DNA of 64,000 nt from Chaetoceros tenuissimus. Its lineage: Eukaryota; Bacillariophyta; Thalassiosirophyceae; Chaetocerotales; Chaetocerotaceae. Location: assembly GCA_021927905.1 (NCBI GenBank), contig BLLK01000049.1:177073-241072 (forward strand), read 5' to 3'. The position numbers and the translations under genes are program-made. The notes beneath the pieces were generated by a model, which saw only the letters and a program-made list of their open reading frames with translations, searched no databases and had not been told where the DNA came from. The stretch's first letter is position 1. Every line of letters begins with the position of its first letter. Positions 11,309 to 20,845 of the stretch are shown here, one piece after another.

Positions 11309-12451
11309 ATGTGTGGTCCACAAATAAAAAAATATACCATTGGCTCTTGTCTTCTCAACATTAAAGAGGCAACAAAAGACGATACAACAACAACAAGCGA
11401 GGACTTCCTCTACTCCTCTGGTGGTCTCTCTTTCAACCCGTTCGCATCTACTGACAACGAACGAGCGAAAGATCTAGCTCACGAAACCATGGCTAGCAAT
11501 ACTCATGCCATCAAACAAGACAACTTTACTTTGAAATATTATCATGCCACTGATGATCTACAAGGAGCATTGTCTCCTCGATCTCTATATGCTCTGGAAA
11601 ATTGCTCGGAGAAACTTTCTGACAGTCTCCTCTACACATGTGATGTAGCAGCTAAAGCAAACGAATCTACAGATATTACAAATTCGCATAAGAGAAGTTT
11701 GGAAGATGATTCTTCCATCTCAAGAATTGATCTCCAGTCAAGTAGCAGACCAAGACGTACCAAGAAAGCAAAGAGGAATGTTTATTACTCTCCTTCTTCT
11801 TCAAGTGAAACCGAGAATACTAATATCGAGAAGCCCAGCACCAAAAAGAGAGCTGGCCGCAAAAAGAAACGCAAGGGAGCACCTAACCGACCTTTATCTG
11901 CCTATAACTTCTTCTTCAAACAAGAGAGGATGCGTCTCAAAAACCTTTCCTCGTCGTCTGATCATCCCAAGATTGGCTTCTCATCCATGGGAAAGATTAT
12001 TGGTACGAATTGGAAATCAATGAGCGAGAAGGCTAAAGCTCCATACAAGGCACTAGCAGATAAGGATCATGAAAGGTATGCTCGAGAGCTGGAAATATTT
12101 GAGGAAAAGGAACGGATTGCAGCTGGCAATACCGATAGTATGCTTGACATAGCACCTCGTATTAGTACTTCCACAAGTACAGATATCTTCAAGCCTCGAA
12201 AAGATTCTATAGAGAAGGAAGAAGCATATCACATCTCATTTACTTCTTCTACAAACAGCAGCATTACTCTGCAAGAGGAATTACAAGACGATCAAGAAGG
12301 AAGGAGATTAAACAATACTTTCCAAGAAGTTCTATTGGAAGACATTGAACCGATTCCATTAAATGAAGTATGGAAACCAAACAGTAATGGTTACAAGACA
12401 TTGCAGAATGAAGCGCTTTATGGATTCAATTTCGGTGACTTTAATTTTTAG
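11309..12451 (+). CDS. HMG-box protein 1
   Basis: 380-residue ORF. A basic arm (KKRAGRKKKRKG) precedes one HMG box at about residues 185-265 (APNRPLSAYNFFFKQERMRL; then IGFSSMGKIIGTNWKSM and DHERYARELEIFEEKE). The box bends DNA and acts in the nucleus. The sequence before the box is Ser/Thr-rich and probably disordered. The C-terminal part has the short motif EDIEPIPLNE, which recurs in the other two HMG proteins as DDIIEPMP and EDIIEPIP. This is the most diverged of three tandem HMG genes and lacks the long KQDD...KKKRKDR insert found in the others. Microsatellite-like tactac repeats lie just after the stop. Confidence 0.88.
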   Translation: MCGPQIKKYTIGSCLLNIKEATKDDTTTTSEDFLYSSGGLSFNPFASTDNERAKDLAHETMASNTHAIKQDNFTLKYYHATDDLQGALSPRSLYALENCSEKLSDSLLYTCDVAAKANESTDITNSHKRSLEDDSSISRIDLQSSSRPRRTKKAKRNVYYSPSSSSETENTNIEKPSTKKRAGRKKKRKGAPNRPLSAYNFFFKQERMRLKNLSSSSDHPKIGFSSMGKIIGTNWKSMSEKAKAPYKALADKDHERYARELEIFEEKERIAAGNTDSMLDIAPRISTSTSTDIFKPRKDSIEKEEAYHISFTSSTNSSITLQEELQDDQEGRRLNNTFQEVLLEDIEPIPLNEVWKPNSNGYKTLQNEALYGFNFGDFNF

Positions 12452-12772
12452 CTTTGATCATCTTGTTACTACTACTACTAAGACGGGGAGGCTCTGTCAT
12501 ACAACAATGAATACTACTACTACTTTACTACGCACAACGATGCAGCCAGCCAAGCGATGATTCGGAAAATACTGTACTACATTTTACATTAAAATGAAAA
12601 AATAATGCACAAATAATTGATTAATGATAACTCCATCTCTTTTATAAAATAAAGACATCATGGCATACTTGTATTTTCATCTATTTCTTTTTGGCCCAAT
12701 AGTTGTCGATCGTCTGTTTCGCATCTTTCTGGATGTTCGGAGTAATCAATGTGTCTCATCTGGAATGAAAGA

Positions 12773-12780
12773 TGACGTCA
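12773..12780 (+). promoter_or_regulatory. CRE palindrome TGACGTCA upstream of HMG gene 2
   Basis: Perfect 8-bp cAMP-response-type palindrome 173 nt before the ATG at 12953. Such sites bind bZIP factors in eukaryotes, including CO2/cAMP-responsive promoters of diatoms. A weak ORF overlapping 12660-12908 is probably not a gene. Confidence 0.5.
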
Positions 12781-12952
12781 CCATGATAATTTTTGGAGCA
12801 AACAGGACATTTCCGAATCTGAAAACTGCACAGAGGAAACTAGGAAATTCTGCCAGCAACGAAAAGGAAGGTACCACGAAAGTTTGCTTCATTGTGACAC
12901 AGATTTGACATACATACTTACTAGTGATCTTCAATAATTGCTTCAACAAAAT

Positions 12953-14575
12953 ATGTGCGAAGAAGAAAACAACGATGATGAAACATCTCAGTCAGGAGAG
13001 AGCGATATAAAAGCAATTGCAGGAAGTAGTCCAAAGAGATCTGCTTTTGAACTACTCGTTGACCAACGACAAGAAGAAAGAAGCAGCACATCGGCTACTG
13101 GTGAAAATCAAGAAGTCAGCCAGCATCATTCTTCGGCATCGATAAATCCTACAACGTCTCATCTTAATTCTTCTATGATCAATAATACTGTTTTCTATAC
13201 TGAATCTGGTGCTCCATCTCACTATGCTTCAGCAAGAAGACATGAGCGATTTCATCAAACGATAAGACGAGGAAGTACTAGCATGATCAGAGGAAGCGAA
13301 AAGCAACAAGAAATATTGGATCCTTCTTTCAATGTCTCTGCTTTCGCTTCAGTCATGCCTCAACATCGATATGTGTTCAATAGCTCGACAACTGTGCCGT
13401 CTTCCTCAAATGCCACAAGGCAGCACGAATTATTACCCTCCTCCAACATTCCTCCTCTCTTGGGAGCAACACTACTACAAGAATCATCAACTGATGTTGG
13501 TAATCATCGTAACAACCAATTTGCTGTTGGAATGCATCTCCCATATCGGGTGAACAGTAATATGATAGCTCCTTCTACCACCTCCTCTAATGATCTTTTA
13601 AGTACTGGTAACCATACTTCTGTCCCTACAGCACAAGTTCAAAGTAGAAGCATAGACAATGAGCAAAGAAAACAAGGCAAGGCATCATCAAAGAAGGAAA
13701 AGATGGAGCTACCTTCCATGAAAGAAACAGCTAGCAAGAAAAGAAAGAAACCAGGCCGCAAGAAGAAAAAGGAAGGCGCTCCCAAGAGGCCCATGTCTGC
13801 ATACAATTTCTTCTTTCAAGAAGAACGAAAGCGACTACTTGATGCTTTACCAAAACAGGATGATAGCCCTCAAAAGAAGAAGAGGAAAGATCGAAGTCCC
13901 CATAACAAAATTAGTTTCTCTACGCTAGGAAAGACCATTGGTAGAAACTGGAAGCAGCTTGGATCCGTAGAAATGGCACGTTACGAGGAACTCGCAAGAA
14001 GAGATACAGATCGATATCTTCGAGAGATGAAAGCGTTTGAGGCGAAGGAAAAACAAGGAGCTGCAGGTCTTGTAGACTCGATGGGGCACAATCAGTCTGA
14101 GTCTAATACTATGCCAAAGAATGTGTGGTTTGCTACAAATGAAGCCGGTGAATATGAAGTACATCCTTCAACTAGTACTCGACATGAATTTCAAGGAAAC
14201 AGTATGCAACAGACTATTTCTTCTCAACCATATATGCCATTCAACACCACGCCGCAATATCCTCATTTATTGTATCAGCAGACAAATGGAACTCCCTTAC
14301 TGGGAAATTCCATGTTCACTACTAACAATTCCACTCATTATCAAGCACCACAGCAAGCTCCCTATACCAGCCAATCCATGCCTCATCAACATGTATCATC
14401 CCAATCTATTTCGAATCAAGAAACTCCAAATGCAGCATTATTTTCATACGCAAGAGAGTCAAATATTGAAGATGACATAATTGAACCAATGCCGATGAAT
14501 TCACAAGTAGATACACAGGAGGAATCTCCAACTTTGTATTACTTTGAGAAAGAAAGCGAAAGTCCTGATTCATAA
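12953..14575 (+). CDS. HMG-box protein 2
   Basis: 540 residues from the ATG at 12953; the frame is open a little further upstream but without an ATG. A long Ser/Thr/Asn-rich N-terminal region leads to a basic arm (KKRKKPGRKKKKEG) and an HMG box (APKRPMSAYNFFFQEERKRL; KISFSTLGKTIGRNWKQLG; DTDRYLREMKAFEAKEKQG). The box is interrupted by a charged insert (PKQDDSPQKKKRKDR) in the loop between helices 1 and 2. The tail is Gln/Asn/Pro-rich, as in activation domains, and ends with DDIIEPMP and ESPTLYYFEKES. It is a tandem paralogue of the next gene, whose box is nearly identical at nucleotide level. Likely role (inference): nuclear DNA-bending regulator. Confidence 0.88.
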   Translation: MCEEENNDDETSQSGESDIKAIAGSSPKRSAFELLVDQRQEERSSTSATGENQEVSQHHSSASINPTTSHLNSSMINNTVFYTESGAPSHYASARRHERFHQTIRRGSTSMIRGSEKQQEILDPSFNVSAFASVMPQHRYVFNSSTTVPSSSNATRQHELLPSSNIPPLLGATLLQESSTDVGNHRNNQFAVGMHLPYRVNSNMIAPSTTSSNDLLSTGNHTSVPTAQVQSRSIDNEQRKQGKASSKKEKMELPSMKETASKKRKKPGRKKKKEGAPKRPMSAYNFFFQEERKRLLDALPKQDDSPQKKKRKDRSPHNKISFSTLGKTIGRNWKQLGSVEMARYEELARRDTDRYLREMKAFEAKEKQGAAGLVDSMGHNQSESNTMPKNVWFATNEAGEYEVHPSTSTRHEFQGNSMQQTISSQPYMPFNTTPQYPHLLYQQTNGTPLLGNSMFTTNNSTHYQAPQQAPYTSQSMPHQHVSSQSISNQETPNAALFSYARESNIEDDIIEPMPMNSQVDTQEESPTLYYFEKESESPDS

Positions 14576-15032
14576 TATGTATGGGAAACGAATGAATGAA
14601 AGAAATACCAGCGCTTGCTCGATAGAAATTCTCGCATTCCTTTGGAAAATAATGAATTGGTCTAATTTGAAAAATATAAATTTCTAGTTTGATACCTTTC
14701 AATACTGTAGTTGCCTTTATTTACTTTCTCTTGCTTGAGTTTTCGTTTTTGCCAAGAACCGCTCGAGCAAGAAATGATGTCATTTTGTCCAATTTTGAAT
14801 TTGCTTCTTTGCCACATTGTCATCTTTCCAAAGTATTACTAGTTATCGTCTTTCAATTTTGATTACATTTGTTGAGGAATAACGTTAGAACACTTTTTAA
14901 AATTTTCTTCATCATAGCAAAATATTGTGATCTCTTTTAGCAGGGAAATGGAGTCCAAAGATTATCCTCCTGAATCCTTTGCTCTCCCATAAGAGCAGTC
15001 ACCAATTTCTTTTACAATCTATTTTACCAGAT

Positions 15033-15062
15033 AAAGGTGGATCATCTAAAGGTAGATCATCT
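15033..15062 (+). repeat. Two 15-bp direct repeats in HMG intergenic region
   Basis: Two copies of aaaggtRgatcatct, followed immediately by accacctt, which can pair with the repeat start. They sit in the 887-nt spacer 14576-15462 between HMG genes 2 and 3. That spacer otherwise holds a CRE palindrome and no supported ORF. Confidence 0.6.
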
Positions 15063-15152
15063 ACCACCTTCTACCTTGCATCAAATGATTCAAAGATGAA
15101 AAAGATGATTCGGAATAATTAATTTGTCCGAAGTGAAAGAAACGGTTTAATG

Positions 15153-15160
15153 TGACGTCA
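15153..15160 (+). promoter_or_regulatory. CRE palindrome TGACGTCA upstream of HMG gene 3
   Basis: Perfect TGACGTCA, about 300 nt before the HMG gene 3 ATG. It parallels the site before HMG gene 2, suggesting the pair shares bZIP control (inference). Confidence 0.5.
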
Positions 15161-15462
15161 TGAGAATGTCAAAAACTCTAAACACTGCATAGGTGAAAAA
15201 TCTGGAACTCAAACGAACGGAAGGTAGGAATATTGTACTGGCTGAAATCATATTTTCAATCATTTCTTACAAAAACCTGTGTGTTGAAAACATGGATGAC
15301 AATAAATTTTAATCAGAAAAGAGCGACAGAAAGAAGAAAACGAGCGGAGGTTGTCGAGCCCTCCCACCAATAGTTCAATTAGCCGGTCGACGATCAAAAG
15401 AAGGACGAGGTGTTTCTTGCGAATCATTACTTATAGCACCAACCGCAATTCAACTTTCCTCA

Positions 15463-16743
15463 ATGGATGGTCTTCCCAATTCTCGATCCATTCCACCTTT
15501 GCTTCACTTTACAGAAGAAGAAGAGGTTCGAATTCAGCATCAGAAAAAGCACGAGGAGGACTCTATCCAAGCGAGTCAGGTCAAAACAAGTAGAAGTAGC
15601 AGTATCACAGCAACGTCTCAACTTTTTCCTCGCACAAGAAACAAACAAGAAAAGACACAAGAGACCAAACTGGAAAGTGCACCGTTAGAGAAAGATACAA
15701 CGAGCAAGAAAAGAAAGAAACCAGGCCGCAAGAAGAAAAAGGAAGGCGCTCCAAATAGGCCCATGTCTGCATACAATTTCTTCTTTCAAGAAGAACGAAA
15801 GCGACTACTTGATGCTTTACCAAAGCAGGACGACGGCCCTCAAAAGAAGAAGAGGAAAGATCGAAACCCTCATAACAAAATTAGTTTCTCTACGCTAGGA
15901 AAGACCATTGGTAGAAATTGGAAGCAGCTTGGACCCGTAGAAATTGCCCGTTACGAGGAACTCGCAAGAAGAGATACAGATCGATATCTTCGAGAGATGA
16001 AAGCTTTTGAGGCGAAGGAAAAACAAGGAGCTGCAGGTCTATTAAACTCAAAGGGGAAGGAAGATTGTATCATCTCAGAGAAAATGCGGCATTCTACAAC
16101 TCATAGTCAACAGGATTTGCAAGGATTCGTCAAGCAGCAGGCAAATTTTTTTGATTCTTCTGATCATTACGCACCATCCATTGCCTCGTCGCAATATTCT
16201 CATTTGATGTATCAGCAGCAGATTGGTGGTTACTTCTTGGGAAATGCTAGTTTCTATAGTAATGTCACAAATTTTCAAACTCCAAACCAAGCTCCCTATA
16301 CCAGCCCGCCATTCATGATGATGTCTCATCAACAACCATTGCCCCAATCTACTTCCTCGAATCATGAATTTCAAGTTGCAGCGCTTGGAAATTATGTTGG
16401 TGTCGCTAGTAACGGTACAAATTATGAAGCTCCACAACAAACAACAAACACAACCCCATTAGTGACCATGACTCATCAAGGACCATTACCCAAATCTACA
16501 TCCTCGAATTACTCACTTACTCAACGACAAGCATCATCCGAATTCTCTTTTTCGAATCAAGAATGTCCGGATGTAGTATTATTTTCATCCACCGATCCGA
16601 TGGAGAAGGAAGATATCATTGAACCAATACCGTTCGAAATGATTTCAAGGACATATACACAACAGGAGTCACCAACTTTGTATTACTTTGAAAAAGAAAG
16701 TGGAACCAAATTCAATGAATTTCAAGAACATCAACATGAATAA
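15463..16743 (+). CDS. HMG-box protein 3
   Basis: 426 residues starting MDGLPNSR. The basic arm and HMG box (KKRKKPGRKKKKEG; APNRPMSAYNFFFQEERKRL; KISFSTLGKTIGRNWKQLG) are almost the same as in gene 2. They include the charged insert between helices 1 and 2, with only a few changes (for example GPQKKKRKDRN). The N-terminal region is much shorter and unrelated-looking. The tail repeats a Gln/Asn/Pro-rich pattern (NQAPYTSP, EAPQQTTNTTP) and ends with EDIIEPIP and ESPTLYYFEKES, as in gene 2. The two genes are a tandem duplication in which the box has been kept nearly identical while the flanks diverged. Confidence 0.88.
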   Translation: MDGLPNSRSIPPLLHFTEEEEVRIQHQKKHEEDSIQASQVKTSRSSSITATSQLFPRTRNKQEKTQETKLESAPLEKDTTSKKRKKPGRKKKKEGAPNRPMSAYNFFFQEERKRLLDALPKQDDGPQKKKRKDRNPHNKISFSTLGKTIGRNWKQLGPVEIARYEELARRDTDRYLREMKAFEAKEKQGAAGLLNSKGKEDCIISEKMRHSTTHSQQDLQGFVKQQANFFDSSDHYAPSIASSQYSHLMYQQQIGGYFLGNASFYSNVTNFQTPNQAPYTSPPFMMMSHQQPLPQSTSSNHEFQVAALGNYVGVASNGTNYEAPQQTTNTTPLVTMTHQGPLPKSTSSNYSLTQRQASSEFSFSNQECPDVVLFSSTDPMEKEDIIEPIPFEMISRTYTQQESPTLYYFEKESGTKFNEFQEHQHE

Positions 16744-17112
16744 CGATGTCACTTTTTAGTAACAAGAATGAACGATGCGACATCTTTGGTAGGACAAGCG
16801 GGTATAAAAACAAGATGATGTTGGGCTAGTGGAATAATATATTCATGAATTTTTGAACCTCACCTGGTAGAACATTTTATATATGCATCATTACAGTTAT
16901 AGAAAAGAAATGGTAACCATAATTATCGAATGATTCGACAATGATTTCTAAATGTCTGTCTGTCTAATTTAGTTTATTGACAAGGTTTCCTCCACCAATG
17001 ACTCATCAACTCATGTTCGGTCTTCTTGGATCCTTTCAATTGCACTACACGTTACCTTTTAGACGACGACTTTATCATTTACATAAAACTTTAGAAAAAG
17101 TAATGCATCAAC
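16744..17112. other. Intergenic, nothing recognised
   Basis: AT-rich spacer between HMG gene 3 and the kinase gene. No repeat, RNA gene or conserved motif was noticed. Confidence 0.4.
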
Positions 17113-18936
17113 ATGTCTTTGCTTTCTTTATCTCATCAGAAATGCAGTCCAAGGATATGTCATTCCTTGCCTCAATCATCTTTTGCGAAGAAGATCAATA
17201 CTGTGACTGCTAGCCGCCGATACAATCATCTATTTATCAATCATTACAGAGAACCTGCTATGAAGTTACCTTCATCAAGATACAGCTATAAGATACAAAG
17301 GCTAGTAACAAATAGATTTCCTCCTTCAAGAAAGAGGCTGATGTCATCTCTTCTGTCTCATCGATGTGTCGTTGCATCTCTCCATCCTTTGCAGTTACTT
17401 TCAAGAAACTTTTTAGATCATCAAGAACTTGAACGAATACAAGATTTCGAGGAACAAATGAACATGTTGGCATTCAGCCCGATACGAAAATCATTCTTGC
17501 AACGTTTCTTGTATCGTATCAAAACTATTCTCAAGAAACTATACGATGCCATTTACATCTTGTGTCGATCTTCTGAAATTGCAATACGAGTCAGTCCCAT
17601 CATTCTCACATCACCATTCTCTATATTTTCATCACGAGTAAATAATATGATGTGGAGATATACTTTATATTCGATACAGAAACTTGGACCGGCGTTTGTC
17701 AAAATTAGTCAATGGGCTGCAACTCGAAGAGACATCTTTCCTCCATCATTATGTGATCAATTATCAACTTTGCACGATGCAAACTTTTTACATTCCTGGA
17801 AGTATACTCATAAAGTATTGAAAGAAGCAGTGGGAAAGGAATATCATTTATGCATAGATGGAAGACAAGGTCAATCTTGTGCTTTAGACAAACCGACTCT
17901 TGTTCTGGATCCTACTCAAGTCATTGGGTCAGGATCCGTAGCACAAGTGTACAAAGCGACTCTTCTTTCGAAATCATCGAAACAAGATGTAGCAATCAAG
18001 GTACTTCATCCCAATATTCAAACCAAAATTGAACGAGATTTAAATCTCATGAAACGTATTGCGGAACTGTTGCATTCTTTGCCAATCAAGTATCTACAAA
18101 TGATGAATTTACCTCATGTACAAGAGAATTTTGCAGAGGTCATGAGGGCGCAGATTGATTTACAAATTGAATCTAATCATTTACTTCAATTTCGTGAGAA
18201 TTTTGATTCCGACAAGGAGGGTAAAATTAGTTTTCCGAAACCCATTTATGCGAATGAATGTGTACTGGTGGAAGAGTATGTGGATTCCTTACCGATTTCG
18301 GCGTATATGCCACATACTAATGAGGATGAAGATAATGAATTGCATAGGATTCGAAGAAAAGAAATTGCTGCTCCCTTGTTACGATCCTTCTTGAAAATGG
18401 TGTTTATGGACAATTACATTCATAGTGATTTACACAATGGTAACATCAAAGTTCGCAAGACACAAATAAAGACTCCAACTGGAAAAATGAAGGAAAAGTA
18501 CACAATTGTATTTTTGGACTGTGGTATTGTTACACAATTGAGTGAGAATGATCGTAGAAATCTTAGGGATTTGATAAAGGCTGTGATTTTGAATAATGGA
18601 CAAGAAGCTGGTAGATTAATGGTGGAACGGGCAAAGTACGAAACATGTAGTCAAGTAGAGGGAGGCATTGAACAGTTCTCAAAAGGAGTTGGAGAAATTG
18701 TTTCTGACTTTCATGATCGTCGGAAGGAAGGATTGACATTAGGTGCAGTTCGTATTGGTGCTCTTTTGGCTAGAGTTTTGGACTTGTGTCGCGTTCATGG
18801 AGTAGAGATTGATCCTGCAATGTCAAACGTCGTAATGTCAACTCTTGTGCTAGAGGGGCTTGGAAGAAGTCTTGATCCAGATACAAACTTGTTTGATGTT
18901 GCTTTGCCATTTGTATTGGGTCATGGAAAAGTTTAA
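17113..18936 (+). CDS. ABC1/ADCK/UbiB-family atypical kinase (ADCK2-like)
   Basis: 607-residue uninterrupted ORF. The N terminus (MSLLSLSHQKCSPRIC and further Arg/Ser-rich text) looks like an organelle presequence, most likely mitochondrial. The family core covers about residues 195-520. It has the family N-terminal motif in the form VKISQWAATRRDIFP, a nucleotide loop GSGSVAQVYKA, the VAIKVLHP lysine, the catalytic segment NYIHSDLHNGNI, and the metal-binding FLDCGIV in place of DFG. Relatives support coenzyme Q biosynthesis or lipid homeostasis in mitochondria and plastids. The 'QWA-TR' and 'GSG-VAQVY' text points to the ADCK2 branch rather than COQ8. The usual KxGQ motif reads KISQ here. Substrate unknown. 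Confidence 0.9.
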   Translation: MSLLSLSHQKCSPRICHSLPQSSFAKKINTVTASRRYNHLFINHYREPAMKLPSSRYSYKIQRLVTNRFPPSRKRLMSSLLSHRCVVASLHPLQLLSRNFLDHQELERIQDFEEQMNMLAFSPIRKSFLQRFLYRIKTILKKLYDAIYILCRSSEIAIRVSPIILTSPFSIFSSRVNNMMWRYTLYSIQKLGPAFVKISQWAATRRDIFPPSLCDQLSTLHDANFLHSWKYTHKVLKEAVGKEYHLCIDGRQGQSCALDKPTLVLDPTQVIGSGSVAQVYKATLLSKSSKQDVAIKVLHPNIQTKIERDLNLMKRIAELLHSLPIKYLQMMNLPHVQENFAEVMRAQIDLQIESNHLLQFRENFDSDKEGKISFPKPIYANECVLVEEYVDSLPISAYMPHTNEDEDNELHRIRRKEIAAPLLRSFLKMVFMDNYIHSDLHNGNIKVRKTQIKTPTGKMKEKYTIVFLDCGIVTQLSENDRRNLRDLIKAVILNNGQEAGRLMVERAKYETCSQVEGGIEQFSKGVGEIVSDFHDRRKEGLTLGAVRIGALLARVLDLCRVHGVEIDPAMSNVVMSTLVLEGLGRSLDPDTNLFDVALPFVLGHGKV

Positions 18937-18963
18937 AGTAAAATAATATGCTAGAATAATATG

Positions 18964-19260
18964 CTATCGAAGTAAAAAGTCTTGATTGTAGCAATTCTTT
19001 TTGAGTGATACTATCTCCAGGTCTTCGTCGAAGGTGATCAAGTCTGGGTGGATGTGGATCCAAAGGTGGAAATTTCCTACATTCTCACCTAGAAGTAGAT
19101 TAACTTTGCTGTCTCTCATGTGATCCAGTACCAACTTGAAGCGCAGTCCATTTTTATCAATGAAAGTAAATCTATCAGAAACGACTGTTGATAAAGAGGT
19201 TTCGTTGAGAGTTCCTCCTACTTCGAGTGTCACAAAACTACTCTCTTGTTCAGCTGACAT
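18964..19260 (-). pseudogene. Truncated copy of the neighbouring BTB/T1 gene
   Basis: 98 residues from the ATG at 19260 (MSAEQESSFVTLEVGGTLNE). It aligns with the start of the gene at 19382-20200 (MSANQNKNTVELNVGGTLYT) and again around HMRDSKVNLLLG versus YMRDNSIELPPG. It lacks the central stretch after the first strand-helix (PDSKLAKDVSERKEG in the neighbour) and everything after the BTB domain. Either a relic or a minimal BTB-like peptide. It ends only 27 nt from the kinase gene stop on the other strand. Confidence 0.6.
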
Positions 19261-19381
19261 GATGAAAAGAAGATATACAGGTTTTGTAAAATAAGATGTA
19301 ACTTCGTTTATTTTGGTCGCTACATTCTTTGGAATCACGGGTCTTATAATCAAGCCAGTCGAAAGTTATCAAAAGAGCCAA

Positions 19382-20200
19382 CTAATCTTCGTGTCGATTC
19401 AACTTAGCATACTCACTTCTTATTTCTTGCAAGTATGTTTGTTTAGTTTTCTCTGACTCCCTAACCTTCTTTTTGGGATTGTCATCATCTCCCTCGCCTG
19501 GTCTCTTCTTCGATTTTTTCACTGACTCAACCTGAATGACGAACTTGGAGGAGTCTGAGTCACCTTGAACAACCTCTACCACCATAAATTCTAAATCCTT
19601 CAAAATTTCAAGCGCATTGATGTAATTGATAAAGTCTTTCTTCACTTCATCATCCAAAATCCCCATTTCTTTGAAAAGTCTATGTACAACTGTCCAGCCA
19701 TACTGAGTATAGATGTACTCAAATTCATGAAGGGTTTTACCTTCACTTTCGTAATCAACTTTGAGCTTCTTGGCCGTCTTTTGTATGTCTGCTGCAACAA
19801 GGTCACAGATGTAGTTTCTCCGATCAGCTTTTGTTCTATTTTGATGAGCAATGATGATCTTTTGCTGATGCTGGTCATATGAGGCAGTCAAATTGATCTC
19901 ACTAGCGATAAGAATTGAGGCCTCATCGACTTCGATTTCAAAATATTCTAATTCCTTGATAAAGTTTGCCTTACTCGCGCCTGGAGGTAGCTCTATGGAA
20001 TTATCTCTCATATAATACTTTACATATTCAAACATCTTTCCATTTGCCTCAAAGAAAACTGAATCATCGCCTTCTTTACGCTCAGATACATCCTTGGCGA
20101 GCTTAGAATCTGGAAAACGATTGATAAGTTCCAAAGAAACAGTGTAAAGGGTTCCTCCTACATTGAGTTCAACAGTATTCTTGTTTTGATTTGCTGACAT
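19382..20200 (-). CDS. BTB/POZ (potassium-channel T1-type) domain protein
   Basis: 272 residues. The first about 100 residues match the T1-type BTB fold (VELNVGGTLYTVSLELINRF; SVFFEANGKMFEYVKYYMRD; FIKELEYFEIEV), a tetramerising protein-interaction module also used by CUL3 adaptors. There are no channel helices. The middle is helical with no known domain. The C terminus carries a basic cluster (KKSKKRPGE...KKKVRESEK) that could be a nuclear signal. A shortened copy lies immediately downstream. A scaffold or ubiquitin-ligase adaptor role is inference. Confidence 0.8.
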   Translation of the reverse strand: MSANQNKNTVELNVGGTLYTVSLELINRFPDSKLAKDVSERKEGDDSVFFEANGKMFEYVKYYMRDNSIELPPGASKANFIKELEYFEIEVDEASILIASEINLTASYDQHQQKIIIAHQNRTKADRRNYICDLVAADIQKTAKKLKVDYESEGKTLHEFEYIYTQYGWTVVHRLFKEMGILDDEVKKDFINYINALEILKDLEFMVVEVVQGDSDSSKFVIQVESVKKSKKRPGEGDDDNPKKKVRESEKTKQTYLQEIRSEYAKLNRHED

Positions 20201-20548
20201 GATTGAAAGTTTAAAGTTATGAGAGATGTGGATCGACTCTACGTTGTTTCAACTCCAACAAACTCAGTCAGTTACAATCAAATAGAAACGAATCAGTCGA
20301 AACACTCCCGTGAGTTCACCAACTCTATCAAATTCAATGAAAACTAAACTGATAGGGCTCAGCATAGGTTCAGAGCGAGCTCAACGTGGACGTCTAGCGT
20401 GAAAATATAACGTTAACGCAAAGATTTTACTTGAGGCACTTTATAGGTATTGTTGGACTCATTTTACTTCTACATTCATTTAAAATATAGATTCACCGAT
20501 TAAAATTATACTTGTCCGTCAAAGGCAAATTCAAAATACTACCTTGGT
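20201..20548. other. Intergenic, nothing recognised
   Basis: Spacer between the BTB gene ATG and the cysteine-rich ORF stop, both on the minus strand. It contains the BTB promoter by position. No motif stood out. Confidence 0.35.
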
Positions 20549-20845
20549 TCAAGCTTCTTCTTCTTGAGTTCGGAGCTGTGACTTCGACTTCAATCGAGCA
20601 CTCTTTCGAATTTCCACGTTTGTAGCTGAGAGCTGTCTCTTTGATGGTTGTCTCTGCTTCAAATTCTTTCTTCTTTTCTCATGTTCACAAGTACACCTAC
20701 ATTCAGTGCAATGGAGGCAAGTCGAACAGCGCCTTTTCCTGCAACGACATTTAAGCACAATACAGATACAAGAGCATCTAGAGCAGTGATTGCATTTCTT
20801 GCACCTTGCTTGCTTACATGAACAAGGAAGAGGGTTAGCATTCAA
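20549..20845 (-). CDS. Cysteine-rich protein with two identical-spacing 8-Cys repeats
   Basis: Reading frame of 98 codons with 16 Cys in two consecutive units, residues 8-28 and 33-53. Each unit has spacing C-x-C-x4-C-x2-C-x2-C-x2-C-x-C-x-C, and each has a His before the fifth Cys (NHC, LHC). Lys/Arg fills the spaces, and a basic tail follows (KRRKNLKQRQPSKRQ, RKSARLKSK). The pattern suggests zinc or copper thiolate clusters; the basic tail suggests nucleic-acid or nuclear association (inference). No family is recognised. The frame has no ATG: it opens with TTG, and the only near ATG (20841) is in another frame. A TATAAATA lies at about 20880. A missed first exon or one missing base would explain this. 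The exact repeat argues that the frame is real. Confidence 0.6.
   Translation of the reverse strand: MNANPLPCSCKQARCKKCNHCSRCSCICIVLKCRCRKRRCSTCLHCTECRCTCEHEKRRKNLKQRQPSKRQLSATNVEIRKSARLKSKSQLRTQEEEA

Noticed and set aside
12660-12908. 82-codon plus-strand ORF before HMG gene 2
   Set aside because: It spans the CRE site and promoter, has no homology pattern, and lies where a 5' flank is expected.
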